Of a stretch of DNA of 64,000 nt, positions 31,373-42,914 are shown piece by piece (positions within the stretch are counted from its first letter, which is position 1; each line of letters opens with the position of its first letter). Under the pieces are notes generated by a model. That model searched no databases. It was not told the origin of the DNA and worked only from the letters and a program-made list of their open reading frames with translations. Where the stretch lies: assembly GCF_035222375.1 (NCBI RefSeq), contig NC_085887.1:2083501-2147500 (forward strand), in the 5' to 3' direction. Source of the DNA: Podospora pseudocomata. Its lineage: Eukaryota; Ascomycota; Sordariomycetes; Sordariales; Podosporaceae. A program made the position numbers and the translations under genes.

Positions 31373-34250
31373 ATGGCGCCCTCTTTAACAGCCCACACTT
31401 CCTTCACCCGTCCGAGAACCAGCGACCGTGACCACCGCGACGGACGTCCTGTCACCCGTGATCAGCAAGATGCCAACCTCGTCATCCCGAGCCGCACCTC
31501 GTCCCTCCATTCCCGCATTACCCAGCCGATTCCTGGCCAGTTGAGCGCCAAACCTCAGCAGCGCACTCCCAAGACCCTTACTCATGCGTACATGGTCTGT
31601 GGTGTCGGCCGGGAGCCTTCGCAATGGGTGAAGGCTCCAACGCCCCAGCAGGGCAAGATTGGCCACATGAAGGGTGCCGTTCCTCAGTTCTGGCTTCCCG
31701 AGATTCTTGGGAGCAGTCCCAGGCTCGAGCAGGACAATGAGATTGCTCGTGCTTTGCACTCTGCTATGAGGGTATGTCATGGAAACTTTCCCCAATTTGC
31801 TGCCGGATGTGCTTATTAACCCGTTGATGTAGGCATGCTTCCCCCACGATGTCGAGATTTGCACCGGCAGAAGCCAGCCTCACTGCGTCCACCACGCCTT
31901 TGTGCTCCAGCAGGATTCCTCCCACACGCTCTACGGTATCTGCCTGCGGGTGTGGTCCCGCGCCGATGACAGGCGAGCCGAGACGATCCGCGATCTCAGG
32001 AAACGCACCGAGCCCGACTTCTACGACAACCCGGACGAGCAGTACTGGATCCCCTACTGCCTTTCGTTCCTCTCCCGCTACCCGCTGTACAACTTGCTCG
32101 GCGACTATCTGCGTGGTATGTGGATTCACTGGAACAAGGCTACTAACCTTTTTCACGCCGAGGAGGTTTCCCGAATTCTGAGTTTTCCCGCCCCTCGTCT
32201 CAACGATTTGGTTCGCATCGACATGAAGGACTATGCGCTCTGCTACCAGTTTCCTTCTTCGCCCACTGGGTTCCAAAACTTTGCCATGTGGCCCTTGTTC
32301 TGCTGTCTCTCGGTTCCCAACATTGTTGGTGTGATCGAGGCTGCCATTTCGCCCACCCGCCGCATCATTTTTGTCAGTCATTACCCAGCCATGCTCACCA
32401 TGGCTGCCGAGACTGTCAGATTCTGTGTGCGCGTATATGAGTGGAGTGGTCTCTATGTCCCTGTTGTGCATGCTCGCCATGCCAAGGACCTTGTCGAGGA
32501 GCCTGGCCCGTACATCCTCGGTATCACTGCTGAGTGCAGAACGCTCTTCACTGCGCCGACAGATGCTTTGGTGGTGGATCTCGACCGCAACTTTGTGCTC
32601 ACTTCCAACCCCCCCTCTGCGCTCCAGCCTAACCAGCGCACCAAGTTCATCACCCGCCTTACCCAGGCTCTGAATGGTGATGTAACACCATCGGGTGTTC
32701 CCCAGCACTTGCGTTCTGCGTACGGTGGCGGCAAGCTTGTCCCCGCGGGTCAGATTATTGTCATGCGTGGACAGGTTGAGTCTATTCAGGACCCTGAATG
32801 GTGGAATCAAGATGCCGTCATGTCGGTGATGGACCATGTGTGCGAGAAGATGGGCCGCAACACCGGCCTGAAGGCTGTTTTTGGAGGGTCGGTCAAGAAG
32901 CCACTGATGACCAAGGTTTCCATGCGGCACTTGAACGAGATTGTCCGTGAACGTAACCAGTACTCACGCGACGCGTTGGAGGCCTGGCAGGATTTTATCA
33001 ACCTTAAGGGGCGGATGGACACCGAACTCGGCAAGGTCAACAAGCGGAACAACTACCTTATGGAGGAGTGCGACAATTGGAAGCAGCAGTTCCAGCGTTT
33101 CCAGGCCTTTGCTGACACCCTCACCAAGGAGACCCAAGATCTCAAGGTCAAGATTGAGACGCACAAACGCGAGAACCGTCGCCTGGGCAGTCTTATTGAT
33201 CAGCAAAAGGACGACGCCGCTCGTCTTGCCAATCGTCTGGCTGGCACCGAGAAGCAGCGTGACGATGCTCTTGAGGCTCTTGTCCTCCAGCAGGAGATTG
33301 CCGAGGAGCTTGAGCGCGAGCGTAAGAGGAATCGCAAGGAGCTGTCAACGCTCCAGACCACCAACACGGCCATCTCAAGACAGCGTGACGAAGCCCGCCG
33401 TGTTGTGCTTCACCTGCGTAGCTTGATTTCTGGCCAACATCACCACATGGAGCACCTCGTCAAGACTCTGACGTCTCCCGAGGAGCTCGCTGCTGAGATT
33501 GAGGCTGGCTTTGCTGCGCAAGACGCCGTTGATGCGGTTGAAGGCATGTTGTGTATTCCCCGTTGTAAAAGAATCTTTCAGACTAACAAACGTGTAGCCC
33601 AAGCTGCTGGCGAGTCTAGCAATGACGAGCGGTTCCTCAAGAACCTGAATGCTGCTAGCAGACGAATCTCTACGCAAGCATTCATCGACGTGGCGGATCG
33701 GCACCTCAAGGACAAGACCGATGCCATCGCCCATATCATCCGGAACATTTCGGAACAGTGTCAGGCCGCTGTTGAAGGCCTCCAACTTGCACATGACGCG
33801 GAGCACGGGAGGTCGGATTCTTCGGCCTCCCGTTCTTCGCGGTTGTCGAAAAGTCGCCGAGGGAGTAATATCTCCATCGCCCGGTCCGACGACGATCGCA
33901 GCTCGGCGGCAACGTCCGATGTCAGTGATGACCATACCCTCCTCCGACCGAACAGCGGGCGGCTCTCTAGCATCCCACCCACACCGGATCTCGTTCCCAA
34001 CCGCAGCAGCACTAGCATGTCTTTCGCTAGCACGGCCACGACCCCTGAGCGAGGCTCTCAGCACTACCTCCACGGACACCATGACATCCCCACCAAGATC
34101 GTCGAGGACGACGAGGACGATATCGACGGATCTCAGTCTGATGTCCACTCCGTCCCCCAGGAAGCGGGAGTCGTGGGCAAGCACTCGGAGAGCCTGATCC
34201 ACAGGCCTTCTGGTGCCCGCATCAGCGCCCTTGGCGGCCTCGGTCGCTAA
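31373..34250 (+). CDS. DENN-domain protein, probable Rab GEF, two or three exons
   Basis: Exon 1 is 31373-31771; a 61-nt intron (GTATGT donor, GATGTAG acceptor) leads to 31833. The protein begins MAPSLTAHTSF. The upstream DENN part has DVEICTGRSQPHC and LYGICLRVW. The core DENN has NFAMWPLFCCLSVPNIVG, RRIIFVSHYPAMLTMAAETV and LVVDLDRNFVLTS, matching cDENN. The downstream part follows, then a coiled coil (about residues 480-600, rich in K/E/R/L) and a Ser-rich acidic tail. DENN proteins activate Rab GTPases in membrane traffic. The frame stays open to 34250 (938 residues), but a second intron of 54 nt with a GC donor is likely at 33544-33597. It has AAG|GCATGT, a GACTAAC branch and GTGTAG, and its removal keeps the frame and gives 920 residues. 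Confidence 0.9.
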
Positions 34251-35902
34251 AGGGTAGCCGGTGATGGTGGATGTAAACAGCATGATTTTTTCAACGGCGG
34301 TCATTTGGTTCATTTGTACATTGTCTCTATACCACTTTTGCGACGAGTAGGAAGGGCTCTATTATTTCTCTGGACGACGACGATTCATTTGCTTGCGGAG
34401 AAGGGGCAAAGCATACTTGCAGCCTGGCGTTTTTATTTCTACCATTTTTTGTATTTCCCCTTATACCAACCAAGCTCCTCTTTTCTTCTCGCGATCTTTC
34501 CTAGCAACACACAGCCTAGCTTTATTCCCCATGTCAGCTGTCTTTTTTTTTCCTTAAAAATACTTACGACACTCACACTCACACACAAACTTGTTATTCT
34601 TTTTTCGAATGAATGAGGGGAGGATTGTGGAGGGAAAAAAAGAAGGTGGGGGTGGAGAAAGGCGGAGGTAGTGAGGAGTGGGAATGGAAATGAGGGAGAA
34701 AGAAAGGGGGGAAAGGGTTTAATTTTCTATCTTGATATCCATTCTGTATGTTTTTTTAGCAGCAGCTCATGAATGACCCTTTTTTTGGTAGTCTTGTTGT
34801 TGTTGTAGTAGTAGTTAGTAGGTGAGGAATGATAAGCGGGTGGATTTTTTGGTAGATTCAGTGAACTTGTGCTTTATAATGTGATCTCCAGGAACACTTT
34901 GGCCATATTGTGTTCAAGTCACCTAGACATGTTGATAGAACTATCATTTGATATCCGTCCCCTTCCTTGACAGACATGTATTTTTCTTTTCTGGAAACCT
35001 GCTGCGTTATTTGATAGACAGAACACTTGAAACTCCCCTCTCCTTCTCATCAGAATAACAACAAGTCCTTAATTGCCAAAACAAACATCTCCTTTTCACA
35101 ACAGAATTGGCTTATAACTTTTCGTTCAGCATCGTCCTTTTTCAGCATAAAGTCCCCCTGCGTATATACGGCGAGTTCAAAGCAAGAAAATAACAAGCTT
35201 GTTTAGAAAGACTTGACAAAAGATTAGGTTAGACAGAGTGGCGCGAGGGGGGGTGATATTGCAGAAAAGATCCCTACACTTCAAGGCCATTGTTTTTCAT
35301 GAGTGAAGAATGTGTGTTCTCTATTCTAGCTAGATATCCTGGTTTTCTTCTTCTCGCAAGTCTACAAGTCTACAAGTGCGGGCTTTTCTGCAAGTGTTGC
35401 CCTCTCTGCAAGGCTTGTAGCCAATGCAAGGCTTAGAAGCCCTGCAAGGTCTGCAAAGATGTAGGAGACTGACAAGAGGAGGTATAGATCATGCCTTTTC
35501 TGTCTGGGTAGGCATCTGACCTAAGGTAGGTAGGTATGAGACGCCTTTAAAGATCTTCTATTAAAACCTCTACCCTCACAACCTATCCACACTCATCTCA
35601 GCAGCCATTCTCATCTCACAACTTACATATACATTCGCTCATCTCATCTATGACCATTTTAAAGACCGCTATGGAAGAGTGTAGTAATGTATGCCTCACC
35701 CACCACCTCATTTGGTGGGGAAGGAAAATGTATCAAAGAAGACAAAAGAAACCAATAAAAGGACAGTGTAATCACAACTCATCAAAACGCCATCAATGCC
35801 AATCCATCCACCCACCAACCACCCCGCCTGATTGTTTCCCTATCGTTCCAATCTACGCTATCGAAAAACACACCCAACCAACCCATTATCGTTTCATCTT
35901 CT
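34251..35902. other. Convergent intergenic region with imperfect TGCAAG repeats
   Basis: 1.65 kb between the 3' ends of the DENN gene and Yme1. At 35356-35456 the hexamer TGCAAG or TACAAG recurs at least seven times with irregular spacing. Just downstream is GGTAGGTAGGTA (35525-35536). T-rich 3' flank sequence lies at 34480-34560. No gene is supported. Confidence 0.45.
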
Positions 35903-38560
35903 TCATTTCTCCTCCGATGACGTCCTCGCTGGCGCTGGTGGTGGCGGAGCAGGCGGTGGTGGACCGCCACTCCCACCATCACCATCATCACCCAGGCCTG
36001 GCAGAGGCAGACCTGGCTCCAAGGGATCGGTTGGTGCTGGCACCGTCATGGGGCCAACGGGCACAGCAATACGGTCCGTGAGCTTCTCGCCGCGGAGGAC
36101 CTTGACTACCTCGTCGTGGTCAAGAGTCTCGTACTCGACAAGAGCCTTAGCCAACAGGTCGAGTTCCGTCCTCTTCGACAAGAGCAGCGCACGGGCGCGG
36201 GCATAAGAGTCATCCAGGACCTTCTTGACCTCGGACTCGACCATGGCGCGGGTTTCCGAGCTGAGTTCATTATACTTGCGGAGGTATTCAACGGGACCAA
36301 GCTTGGGCGACATGCCGAGCTGGGCAACCATGTGCCAGGCGGTGCGAGTGGCACTGTCAAGATCCTAGGTAAATGTGTTAGCACTTCAGACCGGGTCCAA
36401 CATGAACGCGGCGGGTACACTTACAGCACTAACACCGCTAGTGACAAACTCGCTGCCGTACACGATCTCCTCTGCAACCTTGCCACCAAGGGCACGGTCG
36501 ATCATGGCAAGATAATCTCTTACAGTGTAAGAGTACTTATCCATTTCCGGGAGGAAGGCGGTGTGACCCAAGCTTTGACCGCGAGGCAAGACTGTGACCT
36601 TGTAGAGATGGCTACCGCCCTCTTGCTTGTTAAAGAAAGCAACAAGGGCGTGGCCGGCCTCGTGGTAGGCAGTCATCTCCTTTTCCTTGGGAGTGATAAC
36701 CATGCTCCGCTTTTCAGCGCCCATGATGACCTTGTCCTTGGCCCATTCCATATCCTTCTGCGTGACGACCTTGTTCTTGAGCTTGCTGGCGTGGATGGCG
36801 GCTTGGTTGACGATGTTTTCAAGTTCAGCGCCAGAAAGACCAGAGGTACGGCCGGCAATGTCCTCCATACGCACATCGGCAGCCATCTTGATCTTCTTGG
36901 CGTGGTGCTTGAGGATGGCAATGCGGCCTCGGACATCGGGGAGAGAGACGACGACATGACGATCGAAACGGCCAGGACGAGTCAAAGCCTTGTCGAGAGA
37001 TTCGGGGAAGTTGGTGGCCGCAATGACGATAACGCCGCTGTTCTGAGAGAAACCGTCCATTTCGGTGAGAAGCTGGTTCAGCGTCTGCCGGACATAGGTA
37101 GCATCGCGAGAGTTACGCTTGCCGCCAATAGCGTCCAGCTCATCAATGAAGACAATGGAAGGAGACTTGGCCTTGGCCGCATTGAAGAGCTCGCGGACAC
37201 GCTTGGCGCCCACGCCGACATAAATCTCGTCGAACTCACTGCCAGACATGAAGAAGAAGGGCACACCAGCCTCACCGGCAACAGCCCGAGCCAAGAGAGT
37301 TTTACCAGTACCGGGAGGTCCGACAAGCAACACACCCTTGGGGAGCTTACCACCAAGTGTGTTGAACTTGTCGGGGTTGCGCAGGAAATCGACCAGCTCC
37401 TGAAGTTCCTCCTTGGCCTCATCGCAGCCGTGAACGTCTGAGAATCGAGCCTTTTGGTTTTCGGCCTTGGCCTCCATAGTGTCAACCTTGGCACCAGGTC
37501 TCTTCAGCGAACTAACTGTTTCAACGACCATCGTCATAACCACGAGACTGACGTAGGCGCACAAACTGAACCAGAGCATAAACTTAAACCACCGGAAAGC
37601 AGCGCTACCGAACGATTCGTCGACGATAACATGAAGCGCACCGCCCTTTCCAGTAACGCCAGCAGAGACAGCGACATTGCCGCCGTTGCGCTGAGCGGCA
37701 ATTGCTTGTCCAGCAGCTGCAGCCTGCTCACTGATTCCCGCAGAGGCCTGACCGGCACTGCCAAGTGTTCCAGCAATCATGGCAAGCGCCTGGTTATATG
37801 CTTGCGTGGCACTTTCGTTGGCAGCAAAGCGTCCTGTGGTAAAGTTAGCGTAGTCAACATAACCTTGAGAGGGAAAGACATACCAGACTGATACCGTTCC
37901 ACTACTATGGCAGGCATGTTGGCCTTGAGCAAGAGCTGGTAAAAGCTGGCCTGGGTAGGTGCGCTTTGGGGATTCCGGTTGGCGGCAGCCTCGGTGCGAG
38001 AAAGGAGGTGGTGAGGAACCAAGTTGGAGTTACCAAAAGACCGATACTGAACATTTCGAGGCGGGAGAGCATCGACCGTCTTGAGCGCAGGCCAGGAGAC
38101 AGACTGCATACGGATCGGGGGGCGAGTGGTGCTCATGAAGCGAAGACCGGGGACGGTGCCGACGGGTCGACGGGCCATCAGGGCAGCGTGAGAGCTGCGG
38201 ATGAGGGGGTTCGCCATAGCGATGGAGCCGGGAGACATTGTAGATAATACCGAGAGAATGTTGGTAGACGATACATTTGCCTGAGAAGATGTTTCAAGAG
38301 CGAGCTTTGCCAGTGGAGCGTTGCGCATGAAGCTAGGAAGCTTGGTCGTCGAGGATGTCGGGTTTGGTACAGGAGCAGCCGAGACACGGGCGTGCTGCGT
38401 CGTCGAGGAAAGGACGGCCAGGGACTTTGTGATGGACGGCCACAGTTCCGACGTCGCCGCTGCGATGCTCTGAAGATTACGGCATCACGTCAGTGGAAGG
38501 TCAAGATGGAAGGTGGGAGGCGGGGCATCATACCGGCAGCCCACTTGCGTGGAGAGCCAT
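35903..38560 (-). CDS. YME1: Mitochondrial i-AAA protease Yme1, four exons
   Basis: Join of 38560-38534, 38469-37884, 37833-36425 and 36364-35903 (2484 nt, 827 residues). All three introns have clear donors (GTATGA, GTATGT, GTAAGT) and the frame is open throughout. A basic, Ser/Ala-rich N-terminus fits a mitochondrial presequence. One membrane span (about 288-306, [20 protein letters not shown]) follows, then the AAA module with Walker A GPPGTGKT (376-383), Walker [11 protein letters not shown] (433-442) and the second region of homology (RPGRFDRHV). The M41 zinc site HEAGH is at 595-599. This is an ATP-dependent metalloprotease with its active site in the intermembrane space, acting in quality control of inner-membrane proteins. 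One span and strong Yme1 resemblance argue against the m-AAA subunits Yta10/12, which have two. The tail is G/P-rich. Confidence 0.95.
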
Positions 38561-39089
38561 TGCTGTTGTTGTTGCGACCACTCTCACTCTAACAGCAACT
38601 GTTCACGTCCCCTAACAAAAAGGAATGCGGGATGAGATTGGAAGACAAACTCGAAGATGATGCAAGGCCAGACGTTGGGAAACATCTGCTCAGCGCCGGC
38701 TGGCCACTCAACACTCGGTCCCTCAACGGCAGGCCTTGGCAGTGGCCAGAGCACCCTGAGCCACCCGGCTCCACCACCCCGGTATTTCCCCGTTGGATGG
38801 CCCACTCTTTTCGGCAAGCTACACGTGACCTGGCGTTGCGCCTTCTCGTCCCTTACTCGCGTTTCGCGTCTGAGTCCAGCTCACACACGAAATCATGTCT
38901 ATGAACTGATGGCCATTAACGACGGTGTTTTTGTCACAGAACCTTGGAATTGAATGAGTTCACTTACTTTCTTACATTCTTCCCTTACTTATTTAACTTG
39001 GTTAATATCTCAGCTTTCATCACAACTCTCACCTCACTTGCACTCAACATCTTCACTCAATCCCGACTCATAGGGGCAGCATCGCTACA
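38561..39089. other. Divergent promoter region between Yme1 and Orc6
   Basis: 529 bp shared by two genes transcribed apart. The Orc6 side is pyrimidine-rich (38960-39055). No defined motif was recognised. Confidence 0.5.
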
Positions 39090-40253
39090 ATGAACTGCTC
39101 CATCGAGCAAGCCCTCCTCTCCCTCATCCCAACCCACAACGCCGCCCTCCCCCCACAACTCACCGAGCTCGCCAGCTCCCTCCTCGCCCAATCCCGTCAC
39201 AAAGCCAGCACCCTCAAAGCCGAAGAGGAGATCGCCCGCCCCTACGCCTGTGCCCACATCGCCTGCGAAAGACTCAAAACCACCCTCAACTTGCCCCCTA
39301 TTGAGCCCCGGCCACCCATCCCGCCACGCATCTACAAACGCCTCTACAGCCATCTCGATAAAATCCTCCCATCTGGCACTGGAACCCCAGGGCGAGGGAC
39401 ACCAGCTCGCGGTGGTCTTGAAGGTCGTGTCCGCACACCGAGTACAAAACTAAGAGAACAACTTGCGCCGCTTGGTACCTCACCACAAGCAAGCAAAAGC
39501 AGGCCTCTACCAGGGAGAACAACTCCAAGCAAGGAGAAGTCGCTAGCGGACTTTCGGGACAGTAACGCAGATGGCACGCCTTCAAAGAAGAAGTTAGGGA
39601 CCACCCCCCAGTCAAAAAGAAAGCCACCACCTTTACCGTTATGGATCCGGCCAACGCTGCGGTTTTTATGCAAGGAACTCGGCCCAGCCAGTATCGGCCC
39701 TATCGTGGCCTCCGGGATTGAGTCTATCGTTTGTCCCAATGGCAAACCGACAGAGGACGAGTGGGTGAAAATCAACCTGGTCTCGTTACTCGGTGCTCTG
39801 TATCTGTTTGTCTGGCGAGGCATTACGTTTCCCGGCCAAGATCTGGATCAGTCGACGTACATCAAGTTCCGGAAGCAACTCGTGGCTACTTTGAATAGAG
39901 CCAGGAAGGAGGTCGAGGTCAATGTTAAGGACGGTGATGCTGAGAAGGCGTGGGAGTGGTGGTATGATGTCAAGCTCAAGGATCTGGATATGTCTGCCTT
40001 GGTGATCAACCGTCATGGTTGGTTGGAGTTGGACTGGGCAAAGGGCGTGCAGGATTTTGTGCATATGAATGAAGAACGAGCACGGGATGATGAGGAGGAT
40101 GCAGAGAGAGAAGAGAGGAACGCGGAACCCGTCCAGCTCAGGCGGGCGGATACGATGTTCCAGGAGAGATACGACTTTCTCACTGACAGGAAAAGGAAGG
40201 CGTATGCTGAGTGGAAGGAGGGGATCATGAAGAGGATCAAGGCGCAGGGCTGA
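39090..40253 (+). CDS. ORC6: Origin recognition complex subunit 6
   Basis: A single exon of 387 residues. The N-terminal cyclin-like/TFIIB-like domain has the Orc6 signature: a leucine-rich first helix (IEQALLSLIP), LPPQLTELASSLLAQSRHKA, and EEEIARPYACAHIACERLK followed by LPPIEPRPPIPPRIYKRLY. A linker rich in S/T/P/K (residues about 95-180) contains several SP/TP sites that suit CDK control. The second helical domain (LPLWIRPTLRFLCKELG, then the W-rich WEWWYDVKLKDLDM) and a charged C-terminal helix follow. Orc6 joins ORC to load MCM at replication origins. The gene converges with the SDR gene, leaving only 76 bp between the stop codons. Confidence 0.93.
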   Translation: MNCSIEQALLSLIPTHNAALPPQLTELASSLLAQSRHKASTLKAEEEIARPYACAHIACERLKTTLNLPPIEPRPPIPPRIYKRLYSHLDKILPSGTGTPGRGTPARGGLEGRVRTPSTKLREQLAPLGTSPQASKSRPLPGRTTPSKEKSLADFRDSNADGTPSKKKLGTTPQSKRKPPPLPLWIRPTLRFLCKELGPASIGPIVASGIESIVCPNGKPTEDEWVKINLVSLLGALYLFVWRGITFPGQDLDQSTYIKFRKQLVATLNRARKEVEVNVKDGDAEKAWEWWYDVKLKDLDMSALVINRHGWLELDWAKGVQDFVHMNEERARDDEEDAEREERNAEPVQLRRADTMFQERYDFLTDRKRKAYAEWKEGIMKRIKAQG

Positions 40254-40329
40254 GTCCCGCCATCCATCACGATCCAGAATTTATAACAATATCACATACT
40301 GTATTCCAACGCTATCAACGGTGTTATAT

Positions 40330-41597
40330 CTAAGCAGAAACCTCGACCCTCTTCAAACTCCTCACCGTATCAACAATGCTCCTCTCTAAGCCAATCCACT
40401 CAATCCCCAACAACCTCGTCGTCTCACTATTATCATACCCAAACCTCTTATCCTCCTCCGGCAATTCTCCCCCCTTGACCCCCTCCTCCGGCAATTTCTC
40501 CTTATCCTCTGGAAAGTTCTTCCTCAACACCTCCGCGATTTGAGCGTTGGAAAACCACCCCGAAACAACAAACAGCCTCTTCCCAGCTACCCCCTCCACA
40601 AGCCCTAACCCAGCCCTTACGTGAGCAGTCGCCACATCCCGTACATCAACCCAGATGTAAGCCTGGCCCGTCGGGGGTATCTCCCCCTTCCACTTCCCCT
40701 TGATGGCATCCACGATCCTCTCATTAGAAGTGTTAATCGCCTCGAGGGTAGCAAGATGGTGGACCACCGGCCCGAAGACCATCGGCGGGTTGATGGTGAC
40801 CAAGTCAAACTTTGCGTCATTCTCCTTGTTCTGCACAAACTCCCAGGCGGCCTTTTCCGCCAGGGTCTTGGAGGCGCGGTAGGCGGTTGCTGGGTTGCGG
40901 TGGATGTCATCTATCGTGACCGGGTTCCATGATTTTTCAGAAAAGACGGTGGAGGGGTCGGAGACGTGAGCCTCGTTGATTATAGCTGCAAAGGAGGAGG
41001 TCACGACGACGCGGCGGACGGAGGGGGCGAATTTGGTAATGGCGGAGAGGATGGAGGTTGTGCCGATAAGAGCGGGGTCGATGAGCTCTTTCTTTGGGTC
41101 GTTGAATTTGAAGTGGAAGGGGGAGGCGGTGTGGAGGACTACTTCGAGGCCGGAGCCGTGGGTTTGGAGGACCGAGTCGAAGGCGTTGGGTTGGGCGATG
41201 TCAGGGACTATGGCGACGGTGAGGTAGCCGGAGGTGGTTTGGGAGGGGTAGGCGGAGGTGATGGCGTCGGCTTTGGATTGGGAGCGGACGGTTGTGATGA
41301 CGGTGTGAGAGGCGGAGAGGAGTTGGTCGAGGATGTGGGCTGTGGTGTTGTTGTTGTTAGTAAACTGAGCGCCGGGATGGTTGATCGGAGCTGGTCCGGC
41401 CCGGGGAAGACTCCACCGCCGGCAACGGATCCGACCGTGTGTGTGTGTGTGCGCGATGAATCTTCAAGCGTGGTGATGATGAGATCACATACCTGCAATG
41501 AAGCCGGAGCCGCCTGCAGTCTATGTCAGTATATGATGCATGCCATCAAGAGATCAAAATCACTGAGCCGCTCACCAGTCAACAGAACCTTGGTCAT
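40330..41597 (-). CDS. Extended short-chain dehydrogenase/reductase (Gre2/dihydroflavonol-reductase-like), three exons
   Basis: Join of 41597-41576, 41513-41493 and 41339-40330 (1053 nt, 350 residues). Two tiny 5' exons of 22 and 21 nt together build the NAD(P)-binding start MTKVLLTGGSGFIAAHILDQLL, which supports the model strongly. Active-site YxxxK is present as YRASKTLAEKAAW; before it VVVTSSFAAI carries the catalytic Ser/Thr region. NPPMVFGPVVHHL and YIWVDVRDVATAHV are typical of yeast Gre2-like carbonyl reductases. It probably reduces aldehydes or ketones with NADPH in the cytosol; the substrate is unknown. Intron 2 (41340-41492) holds a GT repeat (about 41440-41452). There is no cluster partner. 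It converges with Orc6. Confidence 0.92.
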
Positions 41598-42230
41598 TTT
41601 GATCGATTTCTTTCTCCTCACGTTTCCCTCTTCTATTTGTGTGCGTATCGTGATGCTCAAGTGACGCTGCTGATGAGAACTCAAGCAAGTGATGAGGCAA
41701 TGACGATGTGTTTATATTTATACCCATGTACATCACCACTCCCTCCTCAACCCCGCGTTGCCTTTTTCCCCCCACCAAATGCTGCAGTGGGGTTGATTTA
41801 GCCCGAGATGTTTGTTCGGCACAATTCGCAATCGCACACCATCATCGCATTGTTCTTCCTTACGTGATCAGCGTTGGGAAACAATGTCCGGTTGTTATCT
41901 CCGGTCGACATCTCTTCTTTTGGACACTATGACGAGGAAAAGTTGACCCGGTGAGCAGCATTTGCAAGATCTGTGAGCTGGGGTATATCGAACTACCTGA
42001 ATAACCTCCTGTCATCTCATCATTCATCACCCATCGCCTATCCTTCTCCAAAATGAATAAAGAAGCGACCGGACATATCGCTCTTCTTATTTCACAACAT
42101 ATCGTGGAAATAAGCCTTCACGACACCGAAGAAATCCGACCAACACATCCAGTCATATAACCCTAACACTGCTTCTCCCCTTTTACCCCTGATCACCACC
42201 ATACAGTCAGAAATACCATCCCAAACCATC
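41598..42230. other. Upstream region of the SDR gene and of the 5S rRNA pair
   Basis: 633 bp with no gene. It serves as promoter of the reductase (minus) and upstream flank of the first 5S gene (plus). The last ten bases before the 5S gene read CAAACCATC, nearly the same as before the second copy. Confidence 0.5.
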
Positions 42231-42349
42231 ACATACGACCATACCCACCAGAATACTCGGCATCCCGTCCGCTCTGCCCTAGATAAACTGGTGAGGGCCG
42301 AACCAGTACTCAGGTGGGTGACCACTGGGGAATCCTCGGTGTTGTATGT
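42231..42349 (+). rRNA. 5S ribosomal RNA, copy 1
   Basis: 119 nt that begin ACATACGACC and end GTTGTATGT, the paired termini (helix I) of fungal 5S rRNA. CCCGTCCGCTCTGCCC (loop B and C region), AGTACT and GGGTGACCAC (internal promoter C-box region) and GGGGAATCC (loop E side) are in the expected order. Helices I, II, IV and V can all form. A T-run (ATTTTTCC, then T11) follows at once as Pol III terminator. Length and spacing match copy 2 exactly, without gaps. In fungi of this class, 5S genes are dispersed singly or in small groups outside the rDNA. Confidence 0.92.
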
Positions 42350-42419
42350 ATTTTTCCTATTTTTTTTTTTCCTCAGTCTCATTGTCTACACATGAACTCA
42401 TCTCCTGACCCAAACCGTC

Positions 42420-42538
42420 ACATACGACCACACCCAGCTGGAAATACGGCATCCCGTCCGCTCTGCCCGAGTCAAACAGCTGAGGGCCAGATCAGTACTC
42501 AGGTCGGTGACGACTGGGGAATCCCTGGTGTTGTATGT
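42420..42538 (+). rRNA. 5S ribosomal RNA, copy 2
   Basis: 119 nt with the same termini and box order as copy 1, starting 189 bp downstream on the same strand (70 bp between them). It differs at roughly 20 positions, but most changes are paired and conserve the helices. TCTTTTGCC just after the end, then T9 about 20 bp on, serve for termination. The preceding sequence CCCAAACCGTC nearly matches that before copy 1, which suggests a shared upstream promoter element. Confidence 0.92.
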
Positions 42539-42755
42539 AATCTTTTGCCGGAATCTTCTATTTTTTTTTGGGTGATTCTGGTTGTTTGTTGTCTTCATTT
42601 CCTGTTGCGTTGGAAGACAAGAGTCTCTTGAACTCAAACTCGCTGCGTTTCTACTACCGTCATCATCAAGCGGTAAAGCGCGAGATGAAGTATTCTAGTC
42701 TCGTGTCCACTGACGTGCAGGGTCCTTGGTAGTGGAATGGCTAGTCGAGTTTTTG

Positions 42756-42869
42756 TTAGAATTTATGTGGCTTTGTGGTGTCCTTGACGATGTTTCGAGT
42801 TGGTTGAATGGAAAAATAAATTTCTTTTGATTTGACAGTGTTGTTCCTGCTGAGCTCGACCACTTCTAC

Positions 42870-42914
<45 letters not shown>

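Noticed and set aside
42092-42637. Open frames on both strands over 42.1-42.6 kb with repeated peptide ALTSLSRAERTGCR or similar
   Set aside because: They are translations of the two 5S rRNA genes; the peptide similarity comes from the RNA gene, not from protein homology.
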